Positions 18,081 through 27,159 of a stretch of DNA of 64,000 nucleotides are shown in pieces. A model generated the notes under the pieces. It made no database searches. It saw only the letters and a list, made by a program, of their open reading frames with translations, and was not told where the DNA came from. Source of the DNA: Microbulbifer agarilyticus (GTDB lineage: Bacteria; Pseudomonadota; Gammaproteobacteria; Pseudomonadales; Cellvibrionaceae). The stretch is taken from the NCBI RefSeq assembly GCF_019800665.1, contig NZ_JAHVKO010000003.1:372001-436000 (forward strand), in the 5' to 3' direction. How positions within the stretch are numbered: position 1 is the stretch's first letter; every line of letters starts with the position of its first letter. A program made the translations under genes and the position numbers.

Positions 18081-21000
18081 GGGTATTCCTCTGATGCGTG
18101 TGTCGTGGGTTCACGCGAATGGTTTGCAAGCGACTCGCTCAAACGTTCAAAGCGCATACTGTTCGCCAGTTCGCGGAACTCGTCCAGCTGCTGCTCGCTG
18201 ACGATGCCTGCAGCGGCAACTTTGTCCAAGATTCGTTGCACGCCACTACGGTAGCCGATCCGTGCGTAGGCCAGTAGCTCGACCAGTAGAGGGTGCTTGG
18301 GAAGTATGTCTGTTTGTGTATCTTCTGGGCAGGATATGTCGGACTCTGAACTAACGATGATGTCTGCAGGAGAATCCAAGTCAGAATCAAAACGCCATTC
18401 CAGCGCCAACAGCTCCGCCATGGTGTCATAGAGCTTTTGGTTGACCAGGGGTTTAACCAGATAGGCGTCGTGGTGGGATTTAGGAGAGTCGCCCGGCCGT
18501 AGGTGATGCTCTTTTGCTTCCGCCGATAGCATGACAATCGGGCCATTAAACGCACGCTCACGCAAGGTCTTCGCCAGCGTTAGTCCATCCATACCGGGCA
18601 TGCTTACGTCCAGCAAGAAGAGATCGGGATTGCCCTGTTCCAGCTGAGCCAGGCAATCTTCAGCGCTCTGGGCTTCATGAAGAGTAAACCCAAGTGGCGC
18701 GAGCAATTCGCTGATTAGACCGCGATGTACCGGTTCATCGTCCACCACCATGATGGTTTGCCGTGGCCCTTGGTAACCGGTGAGCTGTTGTGTTGGGATT
18801 TCACGTGGTAGCTCTGCGTCCACCCACGACAACAGCAATGAGACGGTGAAGCGACTCCCTCTGCCCGGCGTACTTTCCATTCGCAGTTCGCCGCCCATAA
18901 TCTCCGCCAGTAAATAAGCAATGGTGAGGCCGAGGCCCGTACCGGTTACCGAAGGGCTGTCGCCATTACGCACTCGTTCGAAGGGTTTTAGAATGCGCGC
19001 CTGATGCTCGGGGTGAATACCGACGCCCGTATCGGCGATCGTGAATTCAGCTACCTGATTGCGATAGCGGATATGGAAATCGACTTTACCAATGCGTGTG
19101 TACTTGATTGCATTCGATAGCAAATTGATCAAGATCTGCCGCAGGCGCTTCTCATCGGCGATGACTGTAGAGGGTAGTGTGCTGTGAATGTGACAGTGCA
19201 GCTGAATTCCTTTGGCTTCAGCTTGCGGCCCAAACATGTCGACCATCTGTTCGATTAGTTCAGGTAGGCGCACCCGATTGCGGTAAATGTCCAGGCGTCC
19301 GGCCTCGATCTTGGAGATATCCAGCAGCCCTTCAATAAGGTCGGTCAGGTATTCTCCGCTGCGTTTAATAATTCGCAGCCCGTTACGGTGTTTTTCGGGG
19401 ATATCGGTCTGCTGGTTGAGTAGCTGGGCATAACCGAGAATCGACTGCAGCGGCGTGCGCAGCTCATGGCTGATACCGGACAGGTAGCGACTTTTTGCAC
19501 TGTTCGCGCTTTCCGCCTCTTCCTTGGCCAGCTGCAGGGCGCGGTCAGTTTCCTTGTGCGCTTCAATTTCGCTGATGAGCAAGCGGGTTTGTCGGTTGGA
19601 TTCCAGCTGGGCCACGACGCGGCTGTCATGGGTGAGCAGGAACAGCCAACACAAAACACCGGCAATTAGCATCAGCACCACAAACAGCGTCCAGAACGTT
19701 TGCTGCAGTACATCGGCGGCCGCAGGCAGGGTTGGGGCTATTTGCCCATATATCAGCGATAGCATCCCCGCGATACAGGCACTGGTGCCGAACAGCAATA
19801 CAGTAAAGCGCCCGAGCCGGGAGTCGATGCCATCGGCGACCTGATCGGGCACCAGCATTTTGATCAGCGCAAGTAACTGCTGAGAGAAGTGTGCGTCGGG
19901 CTTGCATGCATCCATGCAGCGGGAATCCAGCGAGCAACATAGTGAACAGATTGGCCCCTGATACGCGGGGCAAGAACTTACATCTGCCGGTTCGAAGTCG
20001 TTCTGGCAGATGCAACAGGTCTTGCTCGACTGGATTGTGCCGGGGTCGACTTGGAAATCGTCGTCAGGAATGTTGCGGCGCACCGCCAGGTAAAAATGCC
20101 CGCGGGTCACCACGCCGAAAAATGGCACCATCACAAAACAGATTGCCAGACTGATAAAACTGGCAAAATTCTTTGCTCCTTCACCAAAGTGGCCGAGATA
20201 ACACAGGATGCCGGTGATAGACGCAAGCAACATCGAGCCCACGCCTACCGGATTAAAGTCATATAGATGCGAGCGTTTAAACTCAACGTAAGATGGACTA
20301 ATTCCTAGTGGTTTATTGATCATCAAGTCCGCCGCCAGGCATCCCAGCCAGCTAATCGCGACGAGTGAAAAAATACCCAGTACACCTTCCAATGCACCGT
20401 AAATGCCCAGTTCCATCAGGATCAGTGCAATGCTCACATTGAACACCAGCCAAACTACTCGCCCGGGATGACTGCGGGTCAGGCGTGAGAAAAAGTTCGA
20501 CCAGGCGATGGAGCCGGCATAGGCGTTGGTCACATTAATCTTCATCTGCGAGACCACTACCATAATCCCGGCAAGAATCAGTGCCATGGTGGGAGACTGG
20601 GTGATGTAGTTGAAGACCATTTGGTACATGTATACCGGGTCCGCCGCTTGCAGGCTGGAGGCACCACGGGTGATTGCCAGGTAAGCGAGGAAAGAGCCGA
20701 AGAGCATCTTGATCACGCCGATCAAAATCCAGCCCGGCCCGGCTAGGGTGAGCCAGAACCACCAGCGCTTACGGTTCTCGCGGGTTTTTTCGGGCATGAA
20801 TCGCAGGTAATCCACCTGTTCACCGATTTGCGCCACCATTGCGAAAAAGACCGCACTGGCTGCACCAAATAGCATCCAGTTGAATTCGGCGCCTTGCGGG
20901 TTGTGTTGCGGTGCGTAGCGAGTCCAGTCCTCCACTCGAGATAGTTCAAACCAGGCGGCGATAGCGAGGGCGAGGCACTGCAAAAATAGCCATACCGGCT

Positions 21001-21628
21001 GTGTGCCAATCTGGAACTTGCTGATCGTTTGAATGCCGTGGGTGACGATAGGGATTACCGCAACGGCACAGAGTATGTAACCGATTGCCGGTGGAATCCC
21101 CAGTAGTGCGTGCAACGCCGAGGTGAGGATGGCCGCTTCAATTGCAAAGAAGATAAACGTAAATGAGGCGTAGATCAGCGACGTGATGGTGGAGCCGAGA
21201 TAGCCGAAGCCGGCACCACGGGTAAGCAAGTCAATATCCAGCCCGTGTTTGGCTGCGTAGTAGCTAATGGGAAAGCCGGTAATAAAGATCACTGCGGCTA
21301 CGGCGAGCATCGCCGCAACGGTATTGATAAAACCATAATTGAGCGTCACCGCCGCCGCAATTGCTTCAAGAGCCAGGAACGCGGTGGCTCCCAGTGCGGT
21401 CTTTGCCACTTGTTCGATGGTAAAACGGCGCCCGCGCACCGCGGTAAAGCGCAGTGCGAAGTCTTCGAGTGTCTCGTCTCCCACCCACTTGTTGTAGGTC
21501 CGCCTTACGCGGAAAACCTGTTGTGCGGGGCGCATAGCCTGTTGTTCGTTGTTGTTATCGTTGCCCGTAACTACGTTAACCACCGGGATTTGCCTGTCAC
21601 TGCCAGAATATTCCCGTTTTTCATGCAA
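18077..21628 (-). CDS. NCS1-type permease fused to hybrid sensor histidine kinase
   Basis: An 1183-residue fusion. Residues about 70-515 form a twelve-helix NCS1-like (purine/cytosine/allantoin permease) domain. Residues 538-576 carry nine Cys in CxxC-like groups (CCICQNDF ... CSLCC). Two more membrane helices span about 608-666. The HisKA domain has His721 (SGISHELRTPLQ) and the ATPase domain the N-box LINLLSNAIKY. A receiver has Asp1007 (LLDVSMPG), followed by a helical tail. Permease-kinase fusions (compare CbrA with an SSS domain) sense or import a solute; urea or a related N compound is inferred from neighbours. The start is uncertain: TTG 21628, GTG 21583 or ATG 21535. Confidence 0.88.
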   Translation of the reverse strand: MHEKREYSGSDRQIPVVNVVTGNDNNNEQQAMRPAQQVFRVRRTYNKWVGDETLEDFALRFTAVRGRRFTIEQVAKTALGATAFLALEAIAAAVTLNYGFINTVAAMLAVAAVIFITGFPISYYAAKHGLDIDLLTRGAGFGYLGSTITSLIYASFTFIFFAIEAAILTSALHALLGIPPAIGYILCAVAVIPIVTHGIQTISKFQIGTQPVWLFLQCLALAIAAWFELSRVEDWTRYAPQHNPQGAEFNWMLFGAASAVFFAMVAQIGEQVDYLRFMPEKTRENRKRWWFWLTLAGPGWILIGVIKMLFGSFLAYLAITRGASSLQAADPVYMYQMVFNYITQSPTMALILAGIMVVVSQMKINVTNAYAGSIAWSNFFSRLTRSHPGRVVWLVFNVSIALILMELGIYGALEGVLGIFSLVAISWLGCLAADLMINKPLGISPSYVEFKRSHLYDFNPVGVGSMLLASITGILCYLGHFGEGAKNFASFISLAICFVMVPFFGVVTRGHFYLAVRRNIPDDDFQVDPGTIQSSKTCCICQNDFEPADVSSCPAYQGPICSLCCSLDSRCMDACKPDAHFSQQLLALIKMLVPDQVADGIDSRLGRFTVLLFGTSACIAGMLSLIYGQIAPTLPAAADVLQQTFWTLFVVLMLIAGVLCWLFLLTHDSRVVAQLESNRQTRLLISEIEAHKETDRALQLAKEEAESANSAKSRYLSGISHELRTPLQSILGYAQLLNQQTDIPEKHRNGLRIIKRSGEYLTDLIEGLLDISKIEAGRLDIYRNRVRLPELIEQMVDMFGPQAEAKGIQLHCHIHSTLPSTVIADEKRLRQILINLLSNAIKYTRIGKVDFHIRYRNQVAEFTIADTGVGIHPEHQARILKPFERVRNGDSPSVTGTGLGLTIAYLLAEIMGGELRMESTPGRGSRFTVSLLLSWVDAELPREIPTQQLTGYQGPRQTIMVVDDEPVHRGLISELLAPLGFTLHEAQSAEDCLAQLEQGNPDLFLLDVSMPGMDGLTLAKTLRERAFNGPIVMLSAEAKEHHLRPGDSPKSHHDAYLVKPLVNQKLYDTMAELLALEWRFDSDLDSPADIIVSSESDISCPEDTQTDILPKHPLLVELLAYARIGYRSGVQRILDKVAAAGIVSEQQLDEFRELANSMRFERLSESLANHSREPTTHASEEYP

Positions 21629-21704
21629 GTTTCATGCAACAAGAATACCGAATCGATCCTTTTTCTTACTTCTTTAGTGTATCCACCACGGATTTCCTGA
21701 GAAC

Positions 21705-21720
21705 CGTCAAATGACGTAGT
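21705..21720 (-). promoter_or_regulatory. putative regulator site in the kinase/porin intergenic region
   Basis: On the minus strand it reads ACTACGTCATTTGACG, identical in 15 of 16 bases to 11482-11497 upstream of ureD. It lies 105 bp before the porin start and 77 bp before the farthest upstream kinase start, so it could serve both directions. A possible -10 (TATAGC, 21739-21744) follows on the plus side, with the site near where a -35 would lie. Confidence 0.5.
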
Positions 21721-21824
21721 CCTGTGCCCTTATTCGCGTATAGCGCCTTTGGTTCGCCAATCGAATAATCGATAGCAGCAAAAAATAACCAATCGAGACC
21801 ACAACGACGACTAAGGGGATATCA

Positions 21825-22982
21825 ATGGAAACACCGACAGAGAGTACGCGACTGAACCATCAATCGCGGTCTAAGAAATTACTCGGCCGCGCAAGCTGTG
21901 CGGCGGCCATCTTGGCACTGAGCTCCGTGTCGCATCCCGCACTGGCCAAGCAGTATGAGTCTGAAGGGGGCCAGACCTTCAGTATCGGAGCAGGCTTCCG
22001 CTCACAGTTTCAAACGGTAGAAGGCGACAGTGATTTCGCCCTGCCGGATATACGCGTGTATACCTCAGGCCAACTGAACGATACCGTCAAGTTCACCTTC
22101 AACCTGCAACAGCGCGACGGAGATACCGTCGATGTTCTGGATGCTATTGCCCAATTTGAGTTCACACCTGAGTTCAATATCTGGGTTGGGCATATGCTGA
22201 CACCGGCAGACCGTATCGAAATGAGCGGGCCTTACTATGCGCTCAGCTGGAATCAGTATCGCCAGCCCCTGTATGCCTCTGATCAGGGGGGGCAGGCCGG
22301 TCTGATTGGTCGTGACGAGGGTGTCACCTTCTGGGGTACTGCAGGCAAATTCCAGTATGCGGTGGGTACCTTCGCTGGCGTGGATGGTTTTAGTAACGAA
22401 GATGACAATCCGCTGTACGCGGCGCGTTTCGCCTACAACTTCCTGAACATGGAATCCAACCCGGGCTACTACACCAGTTCTACCTACTATGGTGGACTCG
22501 GCAATATCTTCACCCTTGCTCTTTCCATGCAAAGCCAGGAAGACGGTGTGGGTAGTGCATCTGAAGCCGGTGATTTCTCCGGTTGGACCATCGATATGTT
22601 GTCCGAAACCGTACTCGATGGCGGTGGTGTGGTGACCGTAGAGGGCGAATACAAAAGGTTCGATGCGGATTACACCCTGGCCTCGATGCCGGCGGCCGAT
22701 GATTGCTTCTGCCTGTTCGACGGTGAGTCCGTTTTCGCCACGGCCGCCTACCTGTTTCCCACTGATGTGGGCCCAGGCAAGTTCCAACCTTACCTGAGAC
22801 TGGTCGAAAACAGCCCGTCTGATGCCACCAGCAGCAGTTCCACTGAACTCGGTCTTAACTATGTGGTGAACGGCCACAACACGCGCCTGAATCTCAGTTT
22901 CGTATCCGGTGATGCCAATGCTTCTGGCTATGCGGGTGACGACGTCGACGTATTGAGCCTGGGTATGCAGGTCCAGCTGTAA
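21825..22982 (+). CDS. outer membrane porin, possibly for urea or short amides
   Basis: A 385-residue precursor of an outer-membrane barrel. An N-terminal leader with the hydrophobic core CAAAILALSSVSHPALA is followed by a beta-strand-rich protein with many aromatic-girdle strands, ending LSLGMQVQL. The AQFEFTPEFNIWVGHMLTPADRIEMSGPYY region resembles phosphate-selective (OprO/P) and FmdC-like porins. It is 40 bp before urtA on the same strand, with AAGGGG before its ATG. Its place suggests a porin for urea or short-chain amides; that specificity is an inference. Confidence 0.78.
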   Translation: METPTESTRLNHQSRSKKLLGRASCAAAILALSSVSHPALAKQYESEGGQTFSIGAGFRSQFQTVEGDSDFALPDIRVYTSGQLNDTVKFTFNLQQRDGDTVDVLDAIAQFEFTPEFNIWVGHMLTPADRIEMSGPYYALSWNQYRQPLYASDQGGQAGLIGRDEGVTFWGTAGKFQYAVGTFAGVDGFSNEDDNPLYAARFAYNFLNMESNPGYYTSSTYYGGLGNIFTLALSMQSQEDGVGSASEAGDFSGWTIDMLSETVLDGGGVVTVEGEYKRFDADYTLASMPAADDCFCLFDGESVFATAAYLFPTDVGPGKFQPYLRLVENSPSDATSSSSTELGLNYVVNGHNTRLNLSFVSGDANASGYAGDDVDVLSLGMQVQL

Positions 22983-23022
22983 GTGCTGATTAATGCTTCA
23001 AAATCAATAGAGGAATTAATTT

Positions 23023-24309
23023 ATGAATGTAAAAAAGACAATTGCCAGCATTGCCTTGGCGGCGGGTACAAGCGTCATCAGTAGTGTGGCACTGGCTGCG
23101 GAAACCATCAAAGTCGGTGTGTTGCACTCCTTGTCCGGCACCATGGCGATCAGTGAGACCACGCTGAAGGACACCGTATTGATGATGGTCGACGAGCAAA
23201 ACCGCAAGGGAGGCTTGCTGGGCAAAAAACTCGAAGCCGTTGTGGTGGATCCCGCATCTGACTGGCCACTGTTCGCGGAGAAAGCGCGCGAGCTGCTGAC
23301 CAAAGAGGAAGTGGATGTGATCTTCGGTTGCTGGACATCTGTTTCCCGTAAGTCCGTACTGCCGGTGGTGGAAGAGCTGAACGGCCTTATGTTCTACCCG
23401 GTGCAGTATGAGGGCGAAGAGTCCTCCAAAAACGTGTTTTACACCGGTGCCTCTCCCAATCAGCAGGCGATTCCCGCGGTGGACTATCTGATGTCTGATC
23501 TGGAAGTGGAGCGCTGGGTACTGGCGGGCACCGACTATGTCTATCCGCGTACCACTAACAAGATTTTGGAAGCCTACCTGAAGGCTGCAGGTGTTGCCGA
23601 AGAAGACATCATGATCAGCTATACCCCGTTCGGCCATTCTGACTGGCAGGGTATTGTTTCCGACATCAAGAAATTCGGTGGTGCGGGTAAGAAAACCGCT
23701 GTGGTTTCCACCATCAATGGTGACGCCAACGTGCCTTTCTACAAGGAGCTGGGTAACCAGGGTGTGAGCTCAGAAGACATTCCCGTAGTGGCCTTCTCTG
23801 TGGGTGAAGAGGAGCTTTCCGGTATCGATACTGGCCCGCTGGTTGGTCATCTCGCCGCCTGGAACTACTTCCAGGGTATCGATAGTGAAGCCAATGAGTA
23901 TTTCGTGGAGCAGTGGAAGGAGTTTATCGGCGACGAGAAGCGCGTAACCAATGACCCGATGGAAGCGACCTATATCGGCTTCAATATGTGGGCCAAGGCG
24001 GTAGAGAAAGCGGGTACTACTGAAGTTGACGCGGTCGAGCAGGCGATGATCGGAATTGAGTTCCCGAACCTCACGGGTGGCATTGCGAAGATGAACAAGA
24101 ATCATCACCTGTCGAAGCCAGTGTTCATCGGTGAGATCCAGGATGACGGCCAGTTCGAAGTAGTTTGGGAAACCGACGGTGTCGTTGCCGGCGATGCCTG
24201 GTCCGATTTCCTGCCTGGTTCCAAGGATCTGATTGCTGATTGGACAGCGCCGATTAAGTGCGGCAACTACAACACCAAGTCCAAGGCATGTAGCGGTCAG
24301 GTTCAGTAA
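23023..24309 (+). CDS. urtA: urea ABC transporter substrate-binding protein UrtA
   Basis: A 428-residue periplasmic binding protein with a signal peptide (to about residue 25, VALA). ETIKVGVLHSLSGTMAISETTLKDTVLMMVDEQNRKGGLLGKKLE and FGCWTSVSRKSVLPVVEELNGLMFYPVQYEGEE are hallmarks of UrtA rather than amino-acid binding relatives. It captures urea for the UrtBCDE permease. GAGG precedes the ATG. The urtABCDE set is complete and in order. Confidence 0.96.
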   Translation: MNVKKTIASIALAAGTSVISSVALAAETIKVGVLHSLSGTMAISETTLKDTVLMMVDEQNRKGGLLGKKLEAVVVDPASDWPLFAEKARELLTKEEVDVIFGCWTSVSRKSVLPVVEELNGLMFYPVQYEGEESSKNVFYTGASPNQQAIPAVDYLMSDLEVERWVLAGTDYVYPRTTNKILEAYLKAAGVAEEDIMISYTPFGHSDWQGIVSDIKKFGGAGKKTAVVSTINGDANVPFYKELGNQGVSSEDIPVVAFSVGEEELSGIDTGPLVGHLAAWNYFQGIDSEANEYFVEQWKEFIGDEKRVTNDPMEATYIGFNMWAKAVEKAGTTEVDAVEQAMIGIEFPNLTGGIAKMNKNHHLSKPVFIGEIQDDGQFEVVWETDGVVAGDAWSDFLPGSKDLIADWTAPIKCGNYNTKSKACSGQVQ

Positions 24310-24334
24310 GTCGAACGGGATAGCGGAGAACGTA

Positions 24335-25966
24335 GTGAACGCATTACTACACAAGCTTTGGTCGGTTGCGATTGTGCTGTTGTTGTTGCCGACCGGCAGT
24401 CCGCTGGCACAGTCAGAGTCCGCAGGAACCTCTGCGGGCTCTGTACTCCAGCAGTTGACCGAGGCGAGCCTGAAAAGAACAGGCGAATTGATCGGGCAGC
24501 TGGAGCAAACTGGGGGCGCAGAAATGCGGCCCCTTTTTGAGGTTATGCTGGCTGGTGAACTCTACTTTATTAAAGAGAGTAAACAGATTATTGCTATTAC
24601 CAAAACAGAACGCCGTACGTACATTGGCCGTGACGTGTTTGGTGAGGCTACCCTTGGCGAGTTTACATCACGGGAAATTAAGAAGATTCGTGTTAATAAC
24701 CGGCTTCGCAGTCAGTTGCGCGAGACCCTAGCGCGCATTGATCTACTGCATGGCAGCAAATCTGCGCAAAAGCAGGCCGTACTGGCGATGCTGGATGATC
24801 TGAATGAACAGAACATGCGGCTGCTGACTGCGGCGCAGCAAGGCGGTGTTGACGGTGAGGTGGCTCGCCTGATCGATCTTGCCGCAGCGATGGTACAGTT
24901 GCGCGATAGCCGTGTTTCCGAGGAGCGACTAGAGGCTATAGGCGTCATGAGTGGGCAGCTGGAGCCCGCCGTACGTAACCAGTTACAGCGCTTGGTGGAC
25001 GATGCGCAAGAACAGGACTTGGCAGTGCGAGCTGCGGCACAAAAAGCGCTGGATAAAATATCCGAGCGCATAGAATTTTTTGGCCAGTTAGAACAGCTGT
25101 TCTTTGGCCTAAGCTTGGGGTCGGTACTGTTGTTGGCAGCCATCGGCCTTGCCATCACATTTGGTGTGATGGGTGTGATCAATATGGCCCATGGTGAAAT
25201 GATCATGCTGGGGGCTTACACCACCTATGTTATCCAGCAACTATTCCCCGGGGCCATTGCATACTCACTTTTGATTGCTGTACCTGCGGCGTTCCTGGTT
25301 TCCGGCAGTGTGGGAGTGCTGATCGAGCGAGGTGTTATTCGCCACTTACAGGGGCGCCCGTTAGAAACGCTCCTCGCTACTTTCGGTATCAGTCTGATAC
25401 TGCAGCAGGCTGTGCGCAGTATCTTTTCGCCACTCAATATGCAGGTGGTCACGCCAAACTGGATGAGCGGCTCGCTGGTGATTAATCCAGTTTTTTCGGT
25501 TACCTATAACCGCTTGTATATATTGCTCTTTGCGCTGGCGATCTTTGCCGCCCTGGTCGTGGTACTGAAAAAGTCCTCGCTTGGCTTGAATGTACGTGCC
25601 GTATCGCAAAACCGCGATATGGCGAAGGCGATGGGTGTGCGCACCGAGATGGTAGATGCCATGACTTTTGGTCTTGGCTCCGGTATTGCCGGTGTGGCTG
25701 GGGTTGCCTTGTCACAGCTGACCAATGTTGGGCCAAACCTGGGCCAGTCTTACATTATTGATTCTTTTATGGTGGTGGTCTTCGGCGGGGTCGGGAACCT
25801 GTTGGGTACGCTGGTGGGAGGCTTTTCCCTTGGCGTAGCAAATAAATTCCTTGAGCCCTCCATGGGTGCGGTACTGGCGAATATTATTGTTCTTGTTGGC
25901 TTGATCCTGTTTATCCAGAAGCGACCGAAAGGGTTGTTTCCACAGCGCGGGAGGGCAGCGGAATGA
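24335..25966 (+). CDS. urtB: urea ABC transporter permease UrtB
   Basis: A 543-residue LivH-type permease. After a signal-like N-terminus there is a soluble alpha-helical region (about 30-245) seen in many UrtB proteins, then about eight membrane helices with MGVINMAHGEMIMLGAYTTYV and LLGTLVGGFSLGVANKFLEPS. It forms the channel with UrtC. The GTG at 24335 follows GCGGAG and gives the usual length. It ends in an ATGA overlap with urtC. Confidence 0.94.
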   Translation: MNALLHKLWSVAIVLLLLPTGSPLAQSESAGTSAGSVLQQLTEASLKRTGELIGQLEQTGGAEMRPLFEVMLAGELYFIKESKQIIAITKTERRTYIGRDVFGEATLGEFTSREIKKIRVNNRLRSQLRETLARIDLLHGSKSAQKQAVLAMLDDLNEQNMRLLTAAQQGGVDGEVARLIDLAAAMVQLRDSRVSEERLEAIGVMSGQLEPAVRNQLQRLVDDAQEQDLAVRAAAQKALDKISERIEFFGQLEQLFFGLSLGSVLLLAAIGLAITFGVMGVINMAHGEMIMLGAYTTYVIQQLFPGAIAYSLLIAVPAAFLVSGSVGVLIERGVIRHLQGRPLETLLATFGISLILQQAVRSIFSPLNMQVVTPNWMSGSLVINPVFSVTYNRLYILLFALAIFAALVVVLKKSSLGLNVRAVSQNRDMAKAMGVRTEMVDAMTFGLGSGIAGVAGVALSQLTNVGPNLGQSYIIDSFMVVVFGGVGNLLGTLVGGFSLGVANKFLEPSMGAVLANIIVLVGLILFIQKRPKGLFPQRGRAAE

Positions 25967-27159
25967 ATGTGCTCAATAGCCTCGCGCAGGCGTCGTACCG
26001 CCTTTTGGCTGCAATGCGTCAACCGGGGCGCGGTACCTCCTGGTTGGTGGGGATACTACTGGTGGTGACGCTGGCAATGTCTGCAGCGAACCTCCTGTTG
26101 CCGGCCGACTCTCCCTTTTATGTGAGTACCTACACCATTACGTTGATGGGCAAATATCTCTGTTTCGCCATGTTGGCGATGGCGGTGGATATTGTCTGGG
26201 GCTACTGCGGAATACTGAGTCTTGGCCATGGGGCTTTTTTTGCGCTCGGCGGCTATGGCATGGGTATGTACCTGATGCGTCAAATCGGTGATCGCGGTGT
26301 GTATGGAAATCCGAATCTGCCAGACTTTATGGTATTTCTGAATTGGCAAGAACTCCCCTGGTATTGGTTCGGTATGGACCAGTTCTGGTTCGCCATATTT
26401 ATGGCACTGCTGGTGCCCGGCACTCTGGCCTTTGTATTTGGTTGGTTGGCATTTCGCTCGCGGGTAACAGGTGTTTACTTTTCGATTATGACACAGGCAC
26501 TGACCTACGCTCTCATGCTCGCATTTTTTCGCAATGAGATGGGGTTTGGCGGTAACAACGGACTGACAGACTTCAAAGATATTCTTGGTTTTGATCTGCA
26601 GGCAGATGCCACTCGTGTAGCCTTGCTTCTAGTTACAACTTTTCTTGTGGTAGTTACCTTCTTGGTGAGCCGTACAATCGTGCAGTCGCGTCTGGGGCGG
26701 GTGATCGTCGCGGTAAGGGATGCGGAGGCCCGTACACGTTTCCTCGGCTATCGTACCGAGCATTACAAGGTATGGCTGTTTGTGTACTCGGCATTGATTG
26801 CTGCAGTAGCCGGTATGCTTTATGTGCCGCAGGTCGGCATTATCAATCCGGGGGAGTTTTCCCCACTCAATTCCATTGAAGTGGTGGTGTGGGTAGCTGT
26901 TGGCGGCCGCGGTACATTGTACGGTGCCATTGTCGGCGCGTTACTGGTGAATTACGCAAAAACGCGTTTTACCGCACTTATGCCAGATGCCTGGTTATTC
27001 GCACTCGGCGCTTTGTTTGTCATCGTGACCGTTTACCTGCCGCGTGGTTTAGCTGGCTTGTTCGGGCGTGTAATTGAGCTGGTACATCGTCGACCAGGCA
27101 GAGGCAAAGAGCAAACAACCAGAGATGATGGATTATCAGTAGCGGAGGTGGGCGCGTGA
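25963..27159 (+). CDS. urtC: urea ABC transporter permease UrtC
   Basis: A 398-residue LivM-type permease with about nine to ten membrane helices. YLCFAMLAMAVDIVWGYCGILSLGHGAFFALGGYGMGMYLMRQIG is characteristic of UrtC. VVWVAVGGRGTLYGAIVGALLVNYAKTRFT is the C-terminal permease motif region. It overlaps urtB (ATGA) and urtD (GTGA) by four bases each, indicating tight coupling. Confidence 0.95.
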   Translation: MNVLNSLAQASYRLLAAMRQPGRGTSWLVGILLVVTLAMSAANLLLPADSPFYVSTYTITLMGKYLCFAMLAMAVDIVWGYCGILSLGHGAFFALGGYGMGMYLMRQIGDRGVYGNPNLPDFMVFLNWQELPWYWFGMDQFWFAIFMALLVPGTLAFVFGWLAFRSRVTGVYFSIMTQALTYALMLAFFRNEMGFGGNNGLTDFKDILGFDLQADATRVALLLVTTFLVVVTFLVSRTIVQSRLGRVIVAVRDAEARTRFLGYRTEHYKVWLFVYSALIAAVAGMLYVPQVGIINPGEFSPLNSIEVVVWVAVGGRGTLYGAIVGALLVNYAKTRFTALMPDAWLFALGALFVIVTVYLPRGLAGLFGRVIELVHRRPGRGKEQTTRDDGLSVAEVGA

